Source of the DNA: an uncultured Bacilli bacterium
Lineage (GTDB): Bacteria; Bacillota_I; Bacilli_A; RF39; UBA660
Direction: 5' to 3'
Assembly: GCA_949505625.1 (NCBI GenBank)
Contig: CATBQD010000008.1
Span: forward strand, 1 to 64,000
DNA: 64,000 bases
Under the pieces are notes generated by a model. It was not told the DNA's origin and did not search any database. It saw only the letters and a program-made list of their open reading frames with translations. Numbering within the stretch: position 1 is the first letter of the stretch; every line of letters starts with the position of its first letter. Both the position numbers and the translations under genes were made by a program. This document shows, piece after piece, positions 52,858-62,688 of the stretch.

Positions 52858-53859
52858 TTAAATTAATGGCCTTCTTGTATAAATTAAAGTTCCTTTTATA
52901 ACATAAATTTCTATTTCGCATGGTTCTTTAAAATGAACAAATCCTAAACCAGCTATGACAACATCAGTATCTGCATCTACAAACATACTGATATGTTCTA
53001 ATTCTTTTAGTTTATCTGTTTCTTTATAAAGTCTCTCTAAACGAACTGTATTCGCCACATAAACTGTCACACTATTTCTACATTTAATATCAATTCTCAT
53101 CAAATCTTCAAATAAAATTGTTTGATCTACTTTTACTTGATAAGTAATTGGACGGATTTCATGTTTCGGTGTTATTTTTTTGAGTGTTTTAATATCTACA
53201 TGCTCAGTCATATTTCCACTATCTAATAATCCTGGTGTATCAATAAGTGTCAATTTATCATCTAACTTAATTTCAATTTCATTTAATGTTGTTGAAGGAA
53301 GCATACTGGTGGTAATCATTTCTTCACTATCAGAATAATTGTATAATATTTTATTAACCATTGTACTTTTTCCAGAATTTGTAAGTCCTACAATATAAAC
53401 ATTTTTACTTTTTTGATATTTTCTAATTAAAGTCATTAGTTCATCCATATGATAATTTTTAAAGCTACTAATCATTAAAGCATTTTTAGGCTTTATTTCA
53501 AAATGATTCATATAGGAAAGTAACTTTTCATCTCGGATACTTTTTGGTAGCAAATCTCTTTTGGTCATAACTAAGATAATATCATTGGTTAAATACCTAC
53601 TAAAAAGTTCAATATCTTTACTTAAGTTAAAAATATCAACCACTAAAACAACTAAATCTTTACTATCATTAATTCGTTTTAGAACTTGAATGAATTCTTC
53701 ATTGCTTTTAGCAACTACTTTATAATCTCCATAATTTTGAATTCTAAAACAACGTTCACAAAGTCTACTTGCTTCATAATTTTCTATTTTTATATATCCT
53801 TCTTTTTCTTTATCAATTGCTTGCATTGTAGAACCACAACCAAAACATTTTTTTATCAT
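52858..53859 (-). CDS. yqeH: Circularly permuted ribosome-assembly GTPase YqeH
   Basis: N-term zinc finger CFGCGSTMQ...CERCF, TKRDLLP (G4) preceding GLTNSGKSTMVN (G1) and DTPG (G3). Confidence 0.95.
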   Translation of the reverse strand: MIKKCFGCGSTMQAIDKEKEGYIKIENYEASRLCERCFRIQNYGDYKVVAKSNEEFIQVLKRINDSKDLVVLVVDIFNLSKDIELFSRYLTNDIILVMTKRDLLPKSIRDEKLLSYMNHFEIKPKNALMISSFKNYHMDELMTLIRKYQKSKNVYIVGLTNSGKSTMVNKILYNYSDSEEMITTSMLPSTTLNEIEIKLDDKLTLIDTPGLLDSGNMTEHVDIKTLKKITPKHEIRPITYQVKVDQTILFEDLMRIDIKCRNSVTVYVANTVRLERLYKETDKLKELEHISMFVDADTDVVIAGLGFVHFKEPCEIEIYVIKGTLIYTRRPLI

Positions 53860-53983
53860 TATAAATCCCTTCTTTACTTTCTTTATTGTAGCACATTATC
53901 TTTAAAAATTGAATGAAAAAAAGAAGAAATCTCTATTTATTCTCTATATTATTTTGATAAATATTATGATTAGAATTAAAAAA

Positions 53984-54016
53984 AACTGTTGAAAATAAGA
54001 AGCATCAACAGTTTCT
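53984..54016 (-). terminator. Terminator of the RNase J-like gene
   Basis: Minus strand AAACTGTTGATGCTTCTTATTTTCAACAGTTTTTTTT. Confidence 0.7.
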
Positions 54017-54020
54017 TTTT

Positions 54021-55667
54021 TTATACTTCTTGCATGACTATTAAAATCATTGGTTTACATTCTGTCTGTTGGTAAAAATATTTTCCAACTTTGTCACGAA
54101 TGCCTGATTTTATTTTGTTAAAATCAACATAATTAGGTTTAATATTTTCATTTACAATAGAAAGCGAAATATTTTCTGCCTCTTTAATCAAATCAATATT
54201 ATCTTTAACATAAATAAATCCACGAGTTAAAATCTCTGGTCCAGCTAATACTTTTTTTGTTTCTTTATCTAGTGTAACTGTTACGATTACAATTCCATTG
54301 TCACTTAACGCTTCGCGGTCTTTTAAAACAAGTTCTCCAATATCTCCAACGGTTTTACCATCAATTAAAATATCATCTACTTTAACAGATTCACATTTAT
54401 CTTCTAATTTTCCATCAATAAATGTTACTGTTTGACCATTTAATTTAAGTAGTATATTTTCTTCTGGCATTCCTAGTGAGGCAGCTTTATTTGCGCTTTC
54501 TACTTGATGACGATATTCTCCCATAATTGGAAAATAATATTTTGGACTCATTAAGTCCAACATTAGCATCAAGTCTTCACTAGAAGCATGATGTGATAAA
54601 TATTGTTTACTTGATAGAATAACTAAATTTGCCCCAAGTCTAGCAATACTATCATGCATTGCAGTTGCACTTTTTTCCATTCCATCATAAACAGGTGTAG
54701 CAAATACAACTGTATCATTACTATGAATTTTAATAAATTTATCATATCCTCTAATAATTCTCTTTAAGTTAGAAAATGGTTTTTCTCTCTCATCAGAAAT
54801 CAATACTATAATTCCCGGATCATTTACATGATGAATATTTTCTAATTTTGTTTTATCAAAATTTAAATAACCCATTTCTAAAGCTTTTAGAATTGTCGTC
54901 TCTAAACTTTTCCCTAAAACAACAACTTTCCGATCTGTTTTTAATATCTCCATAAATAATTCTTGAATTCTATAAAATTGTGCTCCTGAAATATTAATTA
55001 AAATTCGTTCTTCATTCCGATAAATAATTTCTCTAAATAAACTTGCTGTTCTATGTTTTGGAGAAGTAAATCCTGCCTTATCGGCATATAAGGACTCACT
55101 CATTAAACATAATACCCCTTGTTTTCCAACATAAGCAAGTTTTCCAATATCTGTTTTATAAGCTCCTACCATAGTTGGATCAAATACAAAATTTCCTGTG
55201 TAAAAAATAGCTCCATCTGGTGTATAAATTACATACCCAACACTATCTGGTACTGAATGTGTTACACTAACTGGAAATATTGAAACTTTACCAAAATTAA
55301 TTTTTCGATGAGCTTTTATTTCTTTTAATTGGCTTGTTTTTATTCCATCTTCTAAAAGCGCCATTTTAAGTAATTCGATTGTAAAAGTTGTACCATAAAT
55401 TGGAACATCAGAGAAATCCTCAATCATATCTGGAAGAGCTCCCATTTGTTGATCATGACCATGAGTGATAAAAAAACCTTTTATTCTCTCCTTGTTTTCT
55501 TTTAGATAATCATAATTAGGTATAATATAATCAACACCCAACATTTTATCATCTGCATATTTTAAACCCGCATCAAATACAAAAATATCTTTGTCGACTT
55601 CTACGACATACATATTTTTACCAACTTCATTTAGTCCACCTAGACTAAATATTCTAATTTTACTCAT
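54021..55667 (-). CDS. RNase J-family protein with degenerate metallo-beta-lactamase active site (RNase J2-like)
   Basis: Overall RNase J architecture (LGGLNEVGKNMYVVE, HASSEDLMLMLDLMSPKYYFPIMGEYRHQ); HxHxDH motif reads HGHDQQ, GD reads GN, HGEYR reads MGEYR. Confidence 0.88.
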   Translation of the reverse strand: MSKIRIFSLGGLNEVGKNMYVVEVDKDIFVFDAGLKYADDKMLGVDYIIPNYDYLKENKERIKGFFITHGHDQQMGALPDMIEDFSDVPIYGTTFTIELLKMALLEDGIKTSQLKEIKAHRKINFGKVSIFPVSVTHSVPDSVGYVIYTPDGAIFYTGNFVFDPTMVGAYKTDIGKLAYVGKQGVLCLMSESLYADKAGFTSPKHRTASLFREIIYRNEERILINISGAQFYRIQELFMEILKTDRKVVVLGKSLETTILKALEMGYLNFDKTKLENIHHVNDPGIIVLISDEREKPFSNLKRIIRGYDKFIKIHSNDTVVFATPVYDGMEKSATAMHDSIARLGANLVILSSKQYLSHHASSEDLMLMLDLMSPKYYFPIMGEYRHQVESANKAASLGMPEENILLKLNGQTVTFIDGKLEDKCESVKVDDILIDGKTVGDIGELVLKDREALSDNGIVIVTVTLDKETKKVLAGPEILTRGFIYVKDNIDLIKEAENISLSIVNENIKPNYVDFNKIKSGIRDKVGKYFYQQTECKPMILIVMQEV

Positions 55668-55738
55668 TTTTTACTCCTTTCTTTTCCACAAATAAAAATG
55701 ACTAATTCATTATACCATAAAGGCCTTAATTAGTCTAT

Positions 55739-56170
55739 TTATCTTTGATCATATTTATTTAATGGTTTCCACAGCACTTTTACTTTGGATAAATCATGAT
55801 CCAAGGATACCATTTCTCCTTCTTCATTATATAAAATGGCATATTCTATTCTTTGTGGTAAAACAGGCCTTAAAAGATAAAAATCTTCCACTTCACTACT
55901 CTGAATTTTCCACTTCCTTCGCTTTAAATTAAAACGAAGTAGTTCTAATCCACTTTTATCTCTCTTAGCATATAAATACTCCATCCACTCCTCAGCTCTA
56001 GAAAAACTGTCAAAAAAATAAACCGCTTTTCTAATATCTCCAACAGACCTGCTTCTTTCTCCGCACTTTGGTTTTAGACCTTCAATCATAATCTTTGGCA
56101 TTGTTTCTTTTTCTGTCAAATGATACACATAATGATCTTGATACCAAATAAATTCATCTAAAAAAACCAT
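55739..56170 (-). CDS. Hypothetical protein, possible ADP-ribosyltransferase-like fold
   Basis: YVYHLTEKETMPKIMIEGLKPKCGERSRSVGDIRKAVYFF resembles the H-[YT]-x-T...I...GL.P ART N-terminal pattern. Confidence 0.35.
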   Translation of the reverse strand: MVFLDEFIWYQDHYVYHLTEKETMPKIMIEGLKPKCGERSRSVGDIRKAVYFFDSFSRAEEWMEYLYAKRDKSGLELLRFNLKRRKWKIQSSEVEDFYLLRPVLPQRIEYAILYNEEGEMVSLDHDLSKVKVLWKPLNKYDQR

Positions 56171-56267
56171 AGGAGCACTTCCTTTTTGGTGCTTATTATA
56201 TCATATGTTTTCTCTTTTTCAAAAAATATTTATCTACATATTGTAATAGTACACATTTATAGTAAGA

Positions 56268-56738
56268 TTAAACAATAACATCTTCTAGTTCATAAGAAAT
56301 CACTTTCTTTAAAGATTCTAATGATAATTCTACTTGATAACCTATTTTTCCTCCACTAAAGATAATCGTCTCATGGCCTAATGCTGTATTATCAATAACT
56401 GTTTTAAAATATTTTTTCATTCCAATTGGAGAACAACCACCATGAATATATCCAGTTAAGTTTAACAAATCTTTTGATTTTATCATTTCAACACTTTTTT
56501 CACCAACTGCTTTGGCTGCTTTTTTTAAATCTAATTCTTCTGCTACTGGTATCATAAAAACATAATTATTTTTGCTTTTTGAAGTTGTTACAAGCGTTTT
56601 AAAAACATGAGTTATATCTTGATTTAAAACATTTGCTACTTCTACTCCACTAATTGCTCCTGTTCCAAGATAAGAATAGTGTCTATATGGAATCTTTTTT
56701 TGATCCAGAAGCCTCATAACATTAGTTTTCTCTTCCAT
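56268..56738 (-). CDS. ybaK: YbaK-type Cys-tRNA(Pro) deacylase
   Basis: ITHVFKTLVTTSKSKNNYVFMIPVAEELDLKKAAKAVGEKSVEM, GYIHGGCSPIGMKK. Confidence 0.93.
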   Translation of the reverse strand: MEEKTNVMRLLDQKKIPYRHYSYLGTGAISGVEVANVLNQDITHVFKTLVTTSKSKNNYVFMIPVAEELDLKKAAKAVGEKSVEMIKSKDLLNLTGYIHGGCSPIGMKKYFKTVIDNTALGHETIIFSGGKIGYQVELSLESLKKVISYELEDVIV

Positions 56739-57036
56739 TTTGAATACTTTCTAAATAAATTTTTTCTCTAAATCCGCCTCTATTTTGAGCTTTTTCTTTT
56801 CTTACACGTTCAACATCATCAAAACTCCATCCATGAACATCTAATAATGTGTAAATTACTTCCATCACATCAGCTACTTCTTCTATATTTTGATCGCTCA
56901 AATATTCATTCACTTCTTCTACTAATTTTTTATCTAGTTCTTTTTTAAATTCCTCATCTGTTAAGATTCTTGTTTTTGGAGTATTTCCCTGTTCCATTAT
57001 AATATTTGGTATTAAGTCTCTTACTAACTTTTGCAT
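56722..57036 (-). CDS. MazG/PRA-PH-like nucleotide pyrophosphohydrolase
   Basis: KLVRDLIPNII, KLVEEVNEYL...EEVADVMEVIYTLL; overlaps ybaK by 17 nt. Confidence 0.85.
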   Translation of the reverse strand: MQKLVRDLIPNIIMEQGNTPKTRILTDEEFKKELDKKLVEEVNEYLSDQNIEEVADVMEVIYTLLDVHGWSFDDVERVRKEKAQNRGGFREKIYLESIQNGREN

Positions 57037-57080
57037 ATTCTTTCACTCTCCTAAAAAAATTGTATCATATTTTTATAAAA

Positions 57081-57431
57081 CTATCTATTCTTTTTAATCC
57101 AAGTCATAATAACACTTACAATATAATCTTTTTCTTCCTTTGAAAGCTCTTTTCCTTTTTTTATCTTATGCCACTTTTCTATGCAGCCTCTGCAACAGGT
57201 CGCTGTTGCATGTTGCGCAATAAAGACTGGATGTCCTTTCATAGGAGTTTGCTTTCCATCATTTAAAATATTGGATGGTGCTATACGAGCTCCAATAAAA
57301 TCATAAGCATGTTTTTCAATTATATCTATTCCTTTTTCTTCTATATATAATTTTTCTTTCTGTTTTAATATAAAGGCACTTCTAAACTTTGATTTTTGCA
57401 GCTGTGCTAATATAAATTCTATTTGATCCAT
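57081..57431 (-). CDS. DUF4186-family protein
   Basis: 116 aa; GKQTPMKGHPVFIAQHATATCCRGCIEKWHKI...LSKEEKDYIVSVIMTWIKK. Confidence 0.75.
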   Translation of the reverse strand: MDQIEFILAQLQKSKFRSAFILKQKEKLYIEEKGIDIIEKHAYDFIGARIAPSNILNDGKQTPMKGHPVFIAQHATATCCRGCIEKWHKIKKGKELSKEEKDYIVSVIMTWIKKNR

Positions 57432-57458
57432 ATGAAAAAGAAAGTATTATCCTTTCCT

Positions 57459-58148
57459 TTAAAATAAAATTTTAGGAATGACATAGACAACTACAAATAA
57501 TGTTATACAAACAGTTGAAACAAATACATAAGCCAGTTTATTTTTATCTATTTTTGTAATTTCCATAATTCCTTGACATAAATAAACCAAATAAAATAAG
57601 CTAGCAATTAATAAGATGAAAAGAGTTAATTTTATAGAAAGAAATACCATAATTATAGAAATAAATAATGCTAAAGTCACTATAATTGAGCAAGTTCCAA
57701 TCAGAGATGTTATTGCTTTAAAACTGACTTTCGTTTTAAACACCGAATCAATTAATACATAAATCATAGAAATTGTAACTATAAATCCCACTATGACTAG
57801 TAAAATACCAAATAATAAGGTTTTCACAAATGGAACTTCCATTCTCATCACAAAATGACCAACTTCAAAATTACTTTCTTTTAATAAACAATATAAAAAT
57901 AATCCAAAGATAAAAGCATTTATGAAAATTGTTATTGTATTAAATTTGAAATTCTTTTCGGTTCCATATTTTTTAATAGTATCAATTGGTACTTTTATTA
58001 ATCCTTTTGTAATCTCTGAAAACAAATTGAAATAATTTCTAGTAACTGTTTTTGTTTGTGTTAATATATCCATTTCTTTCGTTATTTCACAAGAACACTC
58101 TTTCCCGTCTTCTAATGGTTTTCCACACTTAATACAAAATTTTGCCAT
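57459..58148 (-). CDS. Zinc-ribbon membrane protein
   Basis: CIKCGKPLEDGKECSC then about five TM helices. Confidence 0.7.
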   Translation of the reverse strand: MAKFCIKCGKPLEDGKECSCEITKEMDILTQTKTVTRNYFNLFSEITKGLIKVPIDTIKKYGTEKNFKFNTITIFINAFIFGLFLYCLLKESNFEVGHFVMRMEVPFVKTLLFGILLVIVGFIVTISMIYVLIDSVFKTKVSFKAITSLIGTCSIIVTLALFISIIMVFLSIKLTLFILLIASLFYLVYLCQGIMEITKIDKNKLAYVFVSTVCITLFVVVYVIPKILF

Positions 58149-58163
58149 TACTCATCCCTCCTT

Positions 58164-59369
58164 TTAATTTCTAGAAAAATGATCTTCTAAGTTATTGGCA
58201 TCTATCAAATAATACGTTTTATTTTTAATATTATATGAAAGATTCATATAGGTATAACTTTTTAAGGTCTTTACTTGTTCCTGTGAGGAACTGTCTAAAT
58301 ATTGAACACTATACTGATAGTTGGACTTAAAACGAAATTCTAAATATCCATTTTCATCCAATTTTACACTGGATAACGTAATGTTTGTAAATTCAATAGA
58401 CGTTAAAGTATTATAAGACTGTTTTAGCTTTTCTTTTAATAAATTATATTTCTTTTCTATTGTTGCTGAATTTTCCTTTTCTATGTTCAGATTATCTAAA
58501 GCCTCAAAGGTTTTATCTTGTATAGCTCCTTCATAAAGAACTGACAAATCGTTTTTAATCAAAGTTGCTACTTTTTCTTGTTCCTCTTTTATAATATCAC
58601 TTAATGATATATTTGCTGTATAAGTATTTCTATAAATATTAGGAGTAACTTCATCCTCTATTTGATATCCATTTTCTAGTTCTACCATAATTGTTGTAGA
58701 TGTTCTAAATACATTTTCTAAAATATAAACATCTGTTGTTTCTGTTGATTTATTTTTATCTAAATACTTTTCTTTTACTTCTACTCCTGCATAAGTAACT
58801 TTGGCGTTTTTTGGTACAACAATTTTAAAATCTTCTACTATTTTATCATTAGTTTCAGAAGTAGATATTTTCCAATCGTCAAAGAATAATAACCATTTCT
58901 TTTTCTGCTTTATCAAAGATATTCTCATTGATTTCTCTACACTACTATCTTCTTCTGTATAAACAAAAGCAACAGATGCTGTTAACTTATTATTTCCATA
59001 TTCAACATCAGTAACATGATAGTTTACAATTTTATTTTTTTCTAATAATTTTTGGTAAATTTCTTTTGTAACAAACGTTTTATCCCCTTCTATTTCTAGA
59101 TAAGAATAAAGTTTACTTGTATCCCCATTTACAATCGCATCCATATACCTTTCTGCCACTTTTTTAGGAGATAACATATATGATAAAGAATAAAATCCAA
59201 CAATTAAACTAATTACAATAATTATCATCGTTCCAATCATATATTTATTTTTCTTAGATGTTTCTTTTTTCGCTTTGACCATTTCTTTCTTTCTTTTTAA
59301 ATTTTTTCCACATTCTTCACAAAATAATGCACCTTTTTTATTTTTTGTTCCACATTCATTACAATACAT
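58164..59369 (-). CDS. Zinc-ribbon membrane-anchored protein (TcaA/YvbJ-like)
   Basis: Start at MYCNECGTKNKKGALFCEECGKNLKRK with GAGGTG ribosome-binding site, single TM, extracytoplasmic region. Confidence 0.65.
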   Translation of the reverse strand: MYCNECGTKNKKGALFCEECGKNLKRKKEMVKAKKETSKKNKYMIGTMIIIVISLIVGFYSLSYMLSPKKVAERYMDAIVNGDTSKLYSYLEIEGDKTFVTKEIYQKLLEKNKIVNYHVTDVEYGNNKLTASVAFVYTEEDSSVEKSMRISLIKQKKKWLLFFDDWKISTSETNDKIVEDFKIVVPKNAKVTYAGVEVKEKYLDKNKSTETTDVYILENVFRTSTTIMVELENGYQIEDEVTPNIYRNTYTANISLSDIIKEEQEKVATLIKNDLSVLYEGAIQDKTFEALDNLNIEKENSATIEKKYNLLKEKLKQSYNTLTSIEFTNITLSSVKLDENGYLEFRFKSNYQYSVQYLDSSSQEQVKTLKSYTYMNLSYNIKNKTYYLIDANNLEDHFSRN

Positions 59370-59451
59370 ATTACACCTCACTATCTTAAATGTACATTTC
59401 ATTAAAATAATTGTCAAGAAATTTCATAAAGTTTCATTGTAATTTCATAAA

Positions 59452-59482
59452 AAAAGAACTTTATCAAAAAAGTTCTTTTTAC
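59452..59482 (-). terminator. Terminator after M6 protease gene
   Basis: Minus strand AAAGAACTTTTTTGATAAAGTTCTTTTTTT. Confidence 0.65.
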
Positions 59483-59526
59483 AAATCGTTAGCAAAAAGA
59501 GTATTCAATTGATTGCATTCCTTTTA

Positions 59527-62500
59527 TCACATACTTTGTTCAATTGTACCTTTTCCCATAATATAGTTTTTGATTCTAACATAATCAGTTGCATAAATAC
59601 GATTATCATTGTTGATATCAGCTGCTAGCAAATAAGCTCCATTTAAAGTGGTTTTTCCCATGATGTGATTTTTAATTTTCACATAGTCTGTCGCATAAAT
59701 CAAACCATCCCCATTCACATCTCCTTTAATAACTACTATATAATGATACTCTTGGTTATTAAAACGAAGGGTAAAGCTCATATTTGTGGCAACAATTCCA
59801 TTTGTAAGCTCTACTCCATTTGCACTTTTAAAACTTAATAATGTTACTTTGGAATTGCTAGAAAGTTTTTTTCTAATATCTGCAATATTACTTCCGATTT
59901 GAAAGCCTGCTACATATTTTTCTTTTTTCTTGAGTCCAAAAGAATTTAAAACCTCTGTTTCATTAAGTTTTTGGGCTTCTACTACAGTCACTATACACTC
60001 TGCATATTTACCATTTGCAGTTGTAACTGTTATAGTAGCACGCCCTATTTTTTTAGCCTGCAAGTTTCCTAAAGTATCTACAGATACAATATTAGAATCA
60101 CTCGATTTCCAGTCAACCAAATTTGACATGGTATGATTAGTTGGTTTTATGATTACATTTAATTTTAATTGTTCATTTTCTTCTAATTCTATTTGTTTTC
60201 TATCTAAAATGATATCGGTAATTTCAATATCTGGTAATGTGCTATCTGTCACTATGATTTTTGTTGTTACTTGAAGTTTTCTGCTTCCAACCGAAAACAC
60301 AAAATGAAGTTCTGTATTTCCTGCTTTTAATCCTTTTAACTGTCCATTTTGATATTCTGCAACATCTATTTGGTCTACTTTACTTTCATAACTACTCGGT
60401 AGTGTTATGGAATAAGAAATCGTTTCATTTTTCTTTAGACTTACTTGTTCTGATATGGCTACTTTCATAATCCCTTTTCCCAAATCTTTTTCTGGAAGAA
60501 TATTTAAATTATGAAGAAAAGCTGCATATCCCCCTACTGGAGCAATGTCATTTTTATAATAAACATTTTCCGGCATTTTATATGGAGCTTCAGTAATGCT
60601 TTGAATTCCAATAAACCCTCCGATATTTTTATCTCCACTGATAATACTATCTGCATAGCTATTTTTTATGGTTGCGTTTGAATTTATTCCAATGAAACCA
60701 CCAACATTTTTAGAAGCAGATACATTTACGGTTGCTGAACAGTTTTCTATTATGGCACTAGGAAACACATTTCCTGCAAATCCACCTGTTGATGCAAGTT
60801 CATTAATAGATGTTATATTTGTAATCGTTCCTGAAATTACATGAACATCTTTTACAATTCCATTTGTGATAATGGATGCAAATCCACCTATAGAATCCCC
60901 TGTTCCAGTACTTTTGATATTTTCAATATTTAAATTTTGAACAATTGCCTGAGCATTATATTCTCCTACATTATAAAATACACCAGAGTTCGTAGAAGTT
61001 ATATTGAATAAAGTATGATGATTTCCCTCTAAGCTTCCTTTAAAGTCAATACTCGGATAATTATTAACATCTTTAAAATCTAAATCCTTTGTTAATTCAT
61101 AATATTTTCCTTTGGTATCCATTTGCATTAGATATAAAAAGGTATTTACATCACTTATCAAATATGGAGAAGCTTCAGTACCATCACCACCTATACTCGG
61201 AAAAGTAACATTAAAAGTAACAGACTCTTTTGTTTCTCCTATTACTTCTATTACAATTCCAGAGTTACCTCCATTAGAATAATAAATTGTTCCGTTATCA
61301 AAATCATGATTATTAACATCAATATTTTTACCTAGTTTTGGACGTTTTAAATTTAGTGTAGCTTGGGATAAATTTCCATTTCCAGCGCCTAATTCAGTCT
61401 CATTTGGTCTAAAAACAAAGATGTGGTCCAATTCACCATGTTCTCCTCCTTCTTTATTTCCAGAATATTTATTCTTTTCATTTACTCGATACACAATAAT
61501 TCCGCTTTCGTCTACAGAATAGGTTTCATAAGTGTCTTTCTTCTCATGATATTCGACAATAAAATATTCATCACTATCACTAGAAGTCTGTATTTTAACA
61601 GCTCTTCTTTCATCTGGGTCAACAAAATTAGGTTTTGATAACGTAATGTTTTTTGTTGTTTTTTCTATAATAGGAAGAGGTTTATGCCAATTAGTCTCCC
61701 CATGATATTCACTAATAAAATATGTTAAAAAATCTTGCGGATTGGAACCAATTGTAGAACCCATAATATCAAAAAATCCGACTGGGTTTCCTTTGGAAGG
61801 CGCAAAACGATATAAATCCATATACCCTAATGTATGTCCAAATTCATGAATGATAGTTCCATAAGTTCCTCTATTAAAAGAAAATAACCCAGCAGCATCT
61901 GAATAATCATATGCATAAATCAAATTATAAGAAACTACTTTTTTCCCTAATATGGTTGCACTAATTCCATGATTATCCATTTTATGAGACCATAATAAAT
62001 CTCCCCAAGCAACTGGATTATCAAGGACACCTCTACCTTCTACAAAGAATGAAATTGCATCGATAATCCCATCATTTCCAGTATCAATATCAGTACCAGT
62101 TATTCCTGATTGTTCTATTTGACCAGATACAAATGAAGTTGCATTATTAATTAGTTCTGTTTCTCTTTCTAAAGACTCACTTGCATTCTTATATCCAATT
62201 GGGTTCGAATCACTATATTTTTGATAATATGCCATTGGATGAGGGTCGACATAGGAAACTACTTTCCCATTTTCTTTTGGAAATATTTCTGTTGTTATGG
62301 ATAATTTTCCATAACTTTCTCTTTCATAATATTTTTTAAATGATGGCACTTTAACTTTTCCAGTTACTGTATCCATTGTAAAAAGTTCATCACTATTCAA
62401 TATAATTTCTGCGTTTCTAACACTTTCTTCATCATCTAAATGTTTTGGATAAGTTCCACTATCACTAAATTCAATAAATACAGCAATATATTTAAGAGAT

Positions 62501-62688
62501 TTTTTCGTATCATTAAAAATGATTTGCGAAGTTTTTAATGGTTCTACTCCATATAGTTCATTATAATTAGAGAACGTTTTACCATTTTCTACAATCTGTA
62601 TAGGCTTTTTGTTTTCTAAGTTCCATATTTGAAAAAATAAAGCAAAAAATAGGATAAAGAGACTAACAAAATTAATTCTTCTTTTCAT
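59527..62688 (-). CDS. Secreted M6-family metalloprotease with GLUG-like repeats, Big_2-like domain and C-terminal dockerin-like domain
   Basis: Catalytic IIHEFGHTLGYMDLY; GGFIGINSNATIKNSYAD repeats; VSVDTLGNLQAKKIGRATITVTTANG; GDVNGDGLIYATDYVKIKNHIMG...ADINNDNRIYATDYVRIKNYIMG. Confidence 0.9.
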   Translation of the reverse strand: MKRRINFVSLFILFFALFFQIWNLENKKPIQIVENGKTFSNYNELYGVEPLKTSQIIFNDTKKSLKYIAVFIEFSDSGTYPKHLDDEESVRNAEIILNSDELFTMDTVTGKVKVPSFKKYYERESYGKLSITTEIFPKENGKVVSYVDPHPMAYYQKYSDSNPIGYKNASESLERETELINNATSFVSGQIEQSGITGTDIDTGNDGIIDAISFFVEGRGVLDNPVAWGDLLWSHKMDNHGISATILGKKVVSYNLIYAYDYSDAAGLFSFNRGTYGTIIHEFGHTLGYMDLYRFAPSKGNPVGFFDIMGSTIGSNPQDFLTYFISEYHGETNWHKPLPIIEKTTKNITLSKPNFVDPDERRAVKIQTSSDSDEYFIVEYHEKKDTYETYSVDESGIIVYRVNEKNKYSGNKEGGEHGELDHIFVFRPNETELGAGNGNLSQATLNLKRPKLGKNIDVNNHDFDNGTIYYSNGGNSGIVIEVIGETKESVTFNVTFPSIGGDGTEASPYLISDVNTFLYLMQMDTKGKYYELTKDLDFKDVNNYPSIDFKGSLEGNHHTLFNITSTNSGVFYNVGEYNAQAIVQNLNIENIKSTGTGDSIGGFASIITNGIVKDVHVISGTITNITSINELASTGGFAGNVFPSAIIENCSATVNVSASKNVGGFIGINSNATIKNSYADSIISGDKNIGGFIGIQSITEAPYKMPENVYYKNDIAPVGGYAAFLHNLNILPEKDLGKGIMKVAISEQVSLKKNETISYSITLPSSYESKVDQIDVAEYQNGQLKGLKAGNTELHFVFSVGSRKLQVTTKIIVTDSTLPDIEITDIILDRKQIELEENEQLKLNVIIKPTNHTMSNLVDWKSSDSNIVSVDTLGNLQAKKIGRATITVTTANGKYAECIVTVVEAQKLNETEVLNSFGLKKKEKYVAGFQIGSNIADIRKKLSSNSKVTLLSFKSANGVELTNGIVATNMSFTLRFNNQEYHYIVVIKGDVNGDGLIYATDYVKIKNHIMGKTTLNGAYLLAADINNDNRIYATDYVRIKNYIMGKGTIEQSM

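Noticed and set aside
56722-57036. MazG-like gene as a toxin-antitoxin component
   Set aside because: Sequence fits a housekeeping nucleotide pyrophosphohydrolase and it overlaps ybaK; no toxin partner is present.
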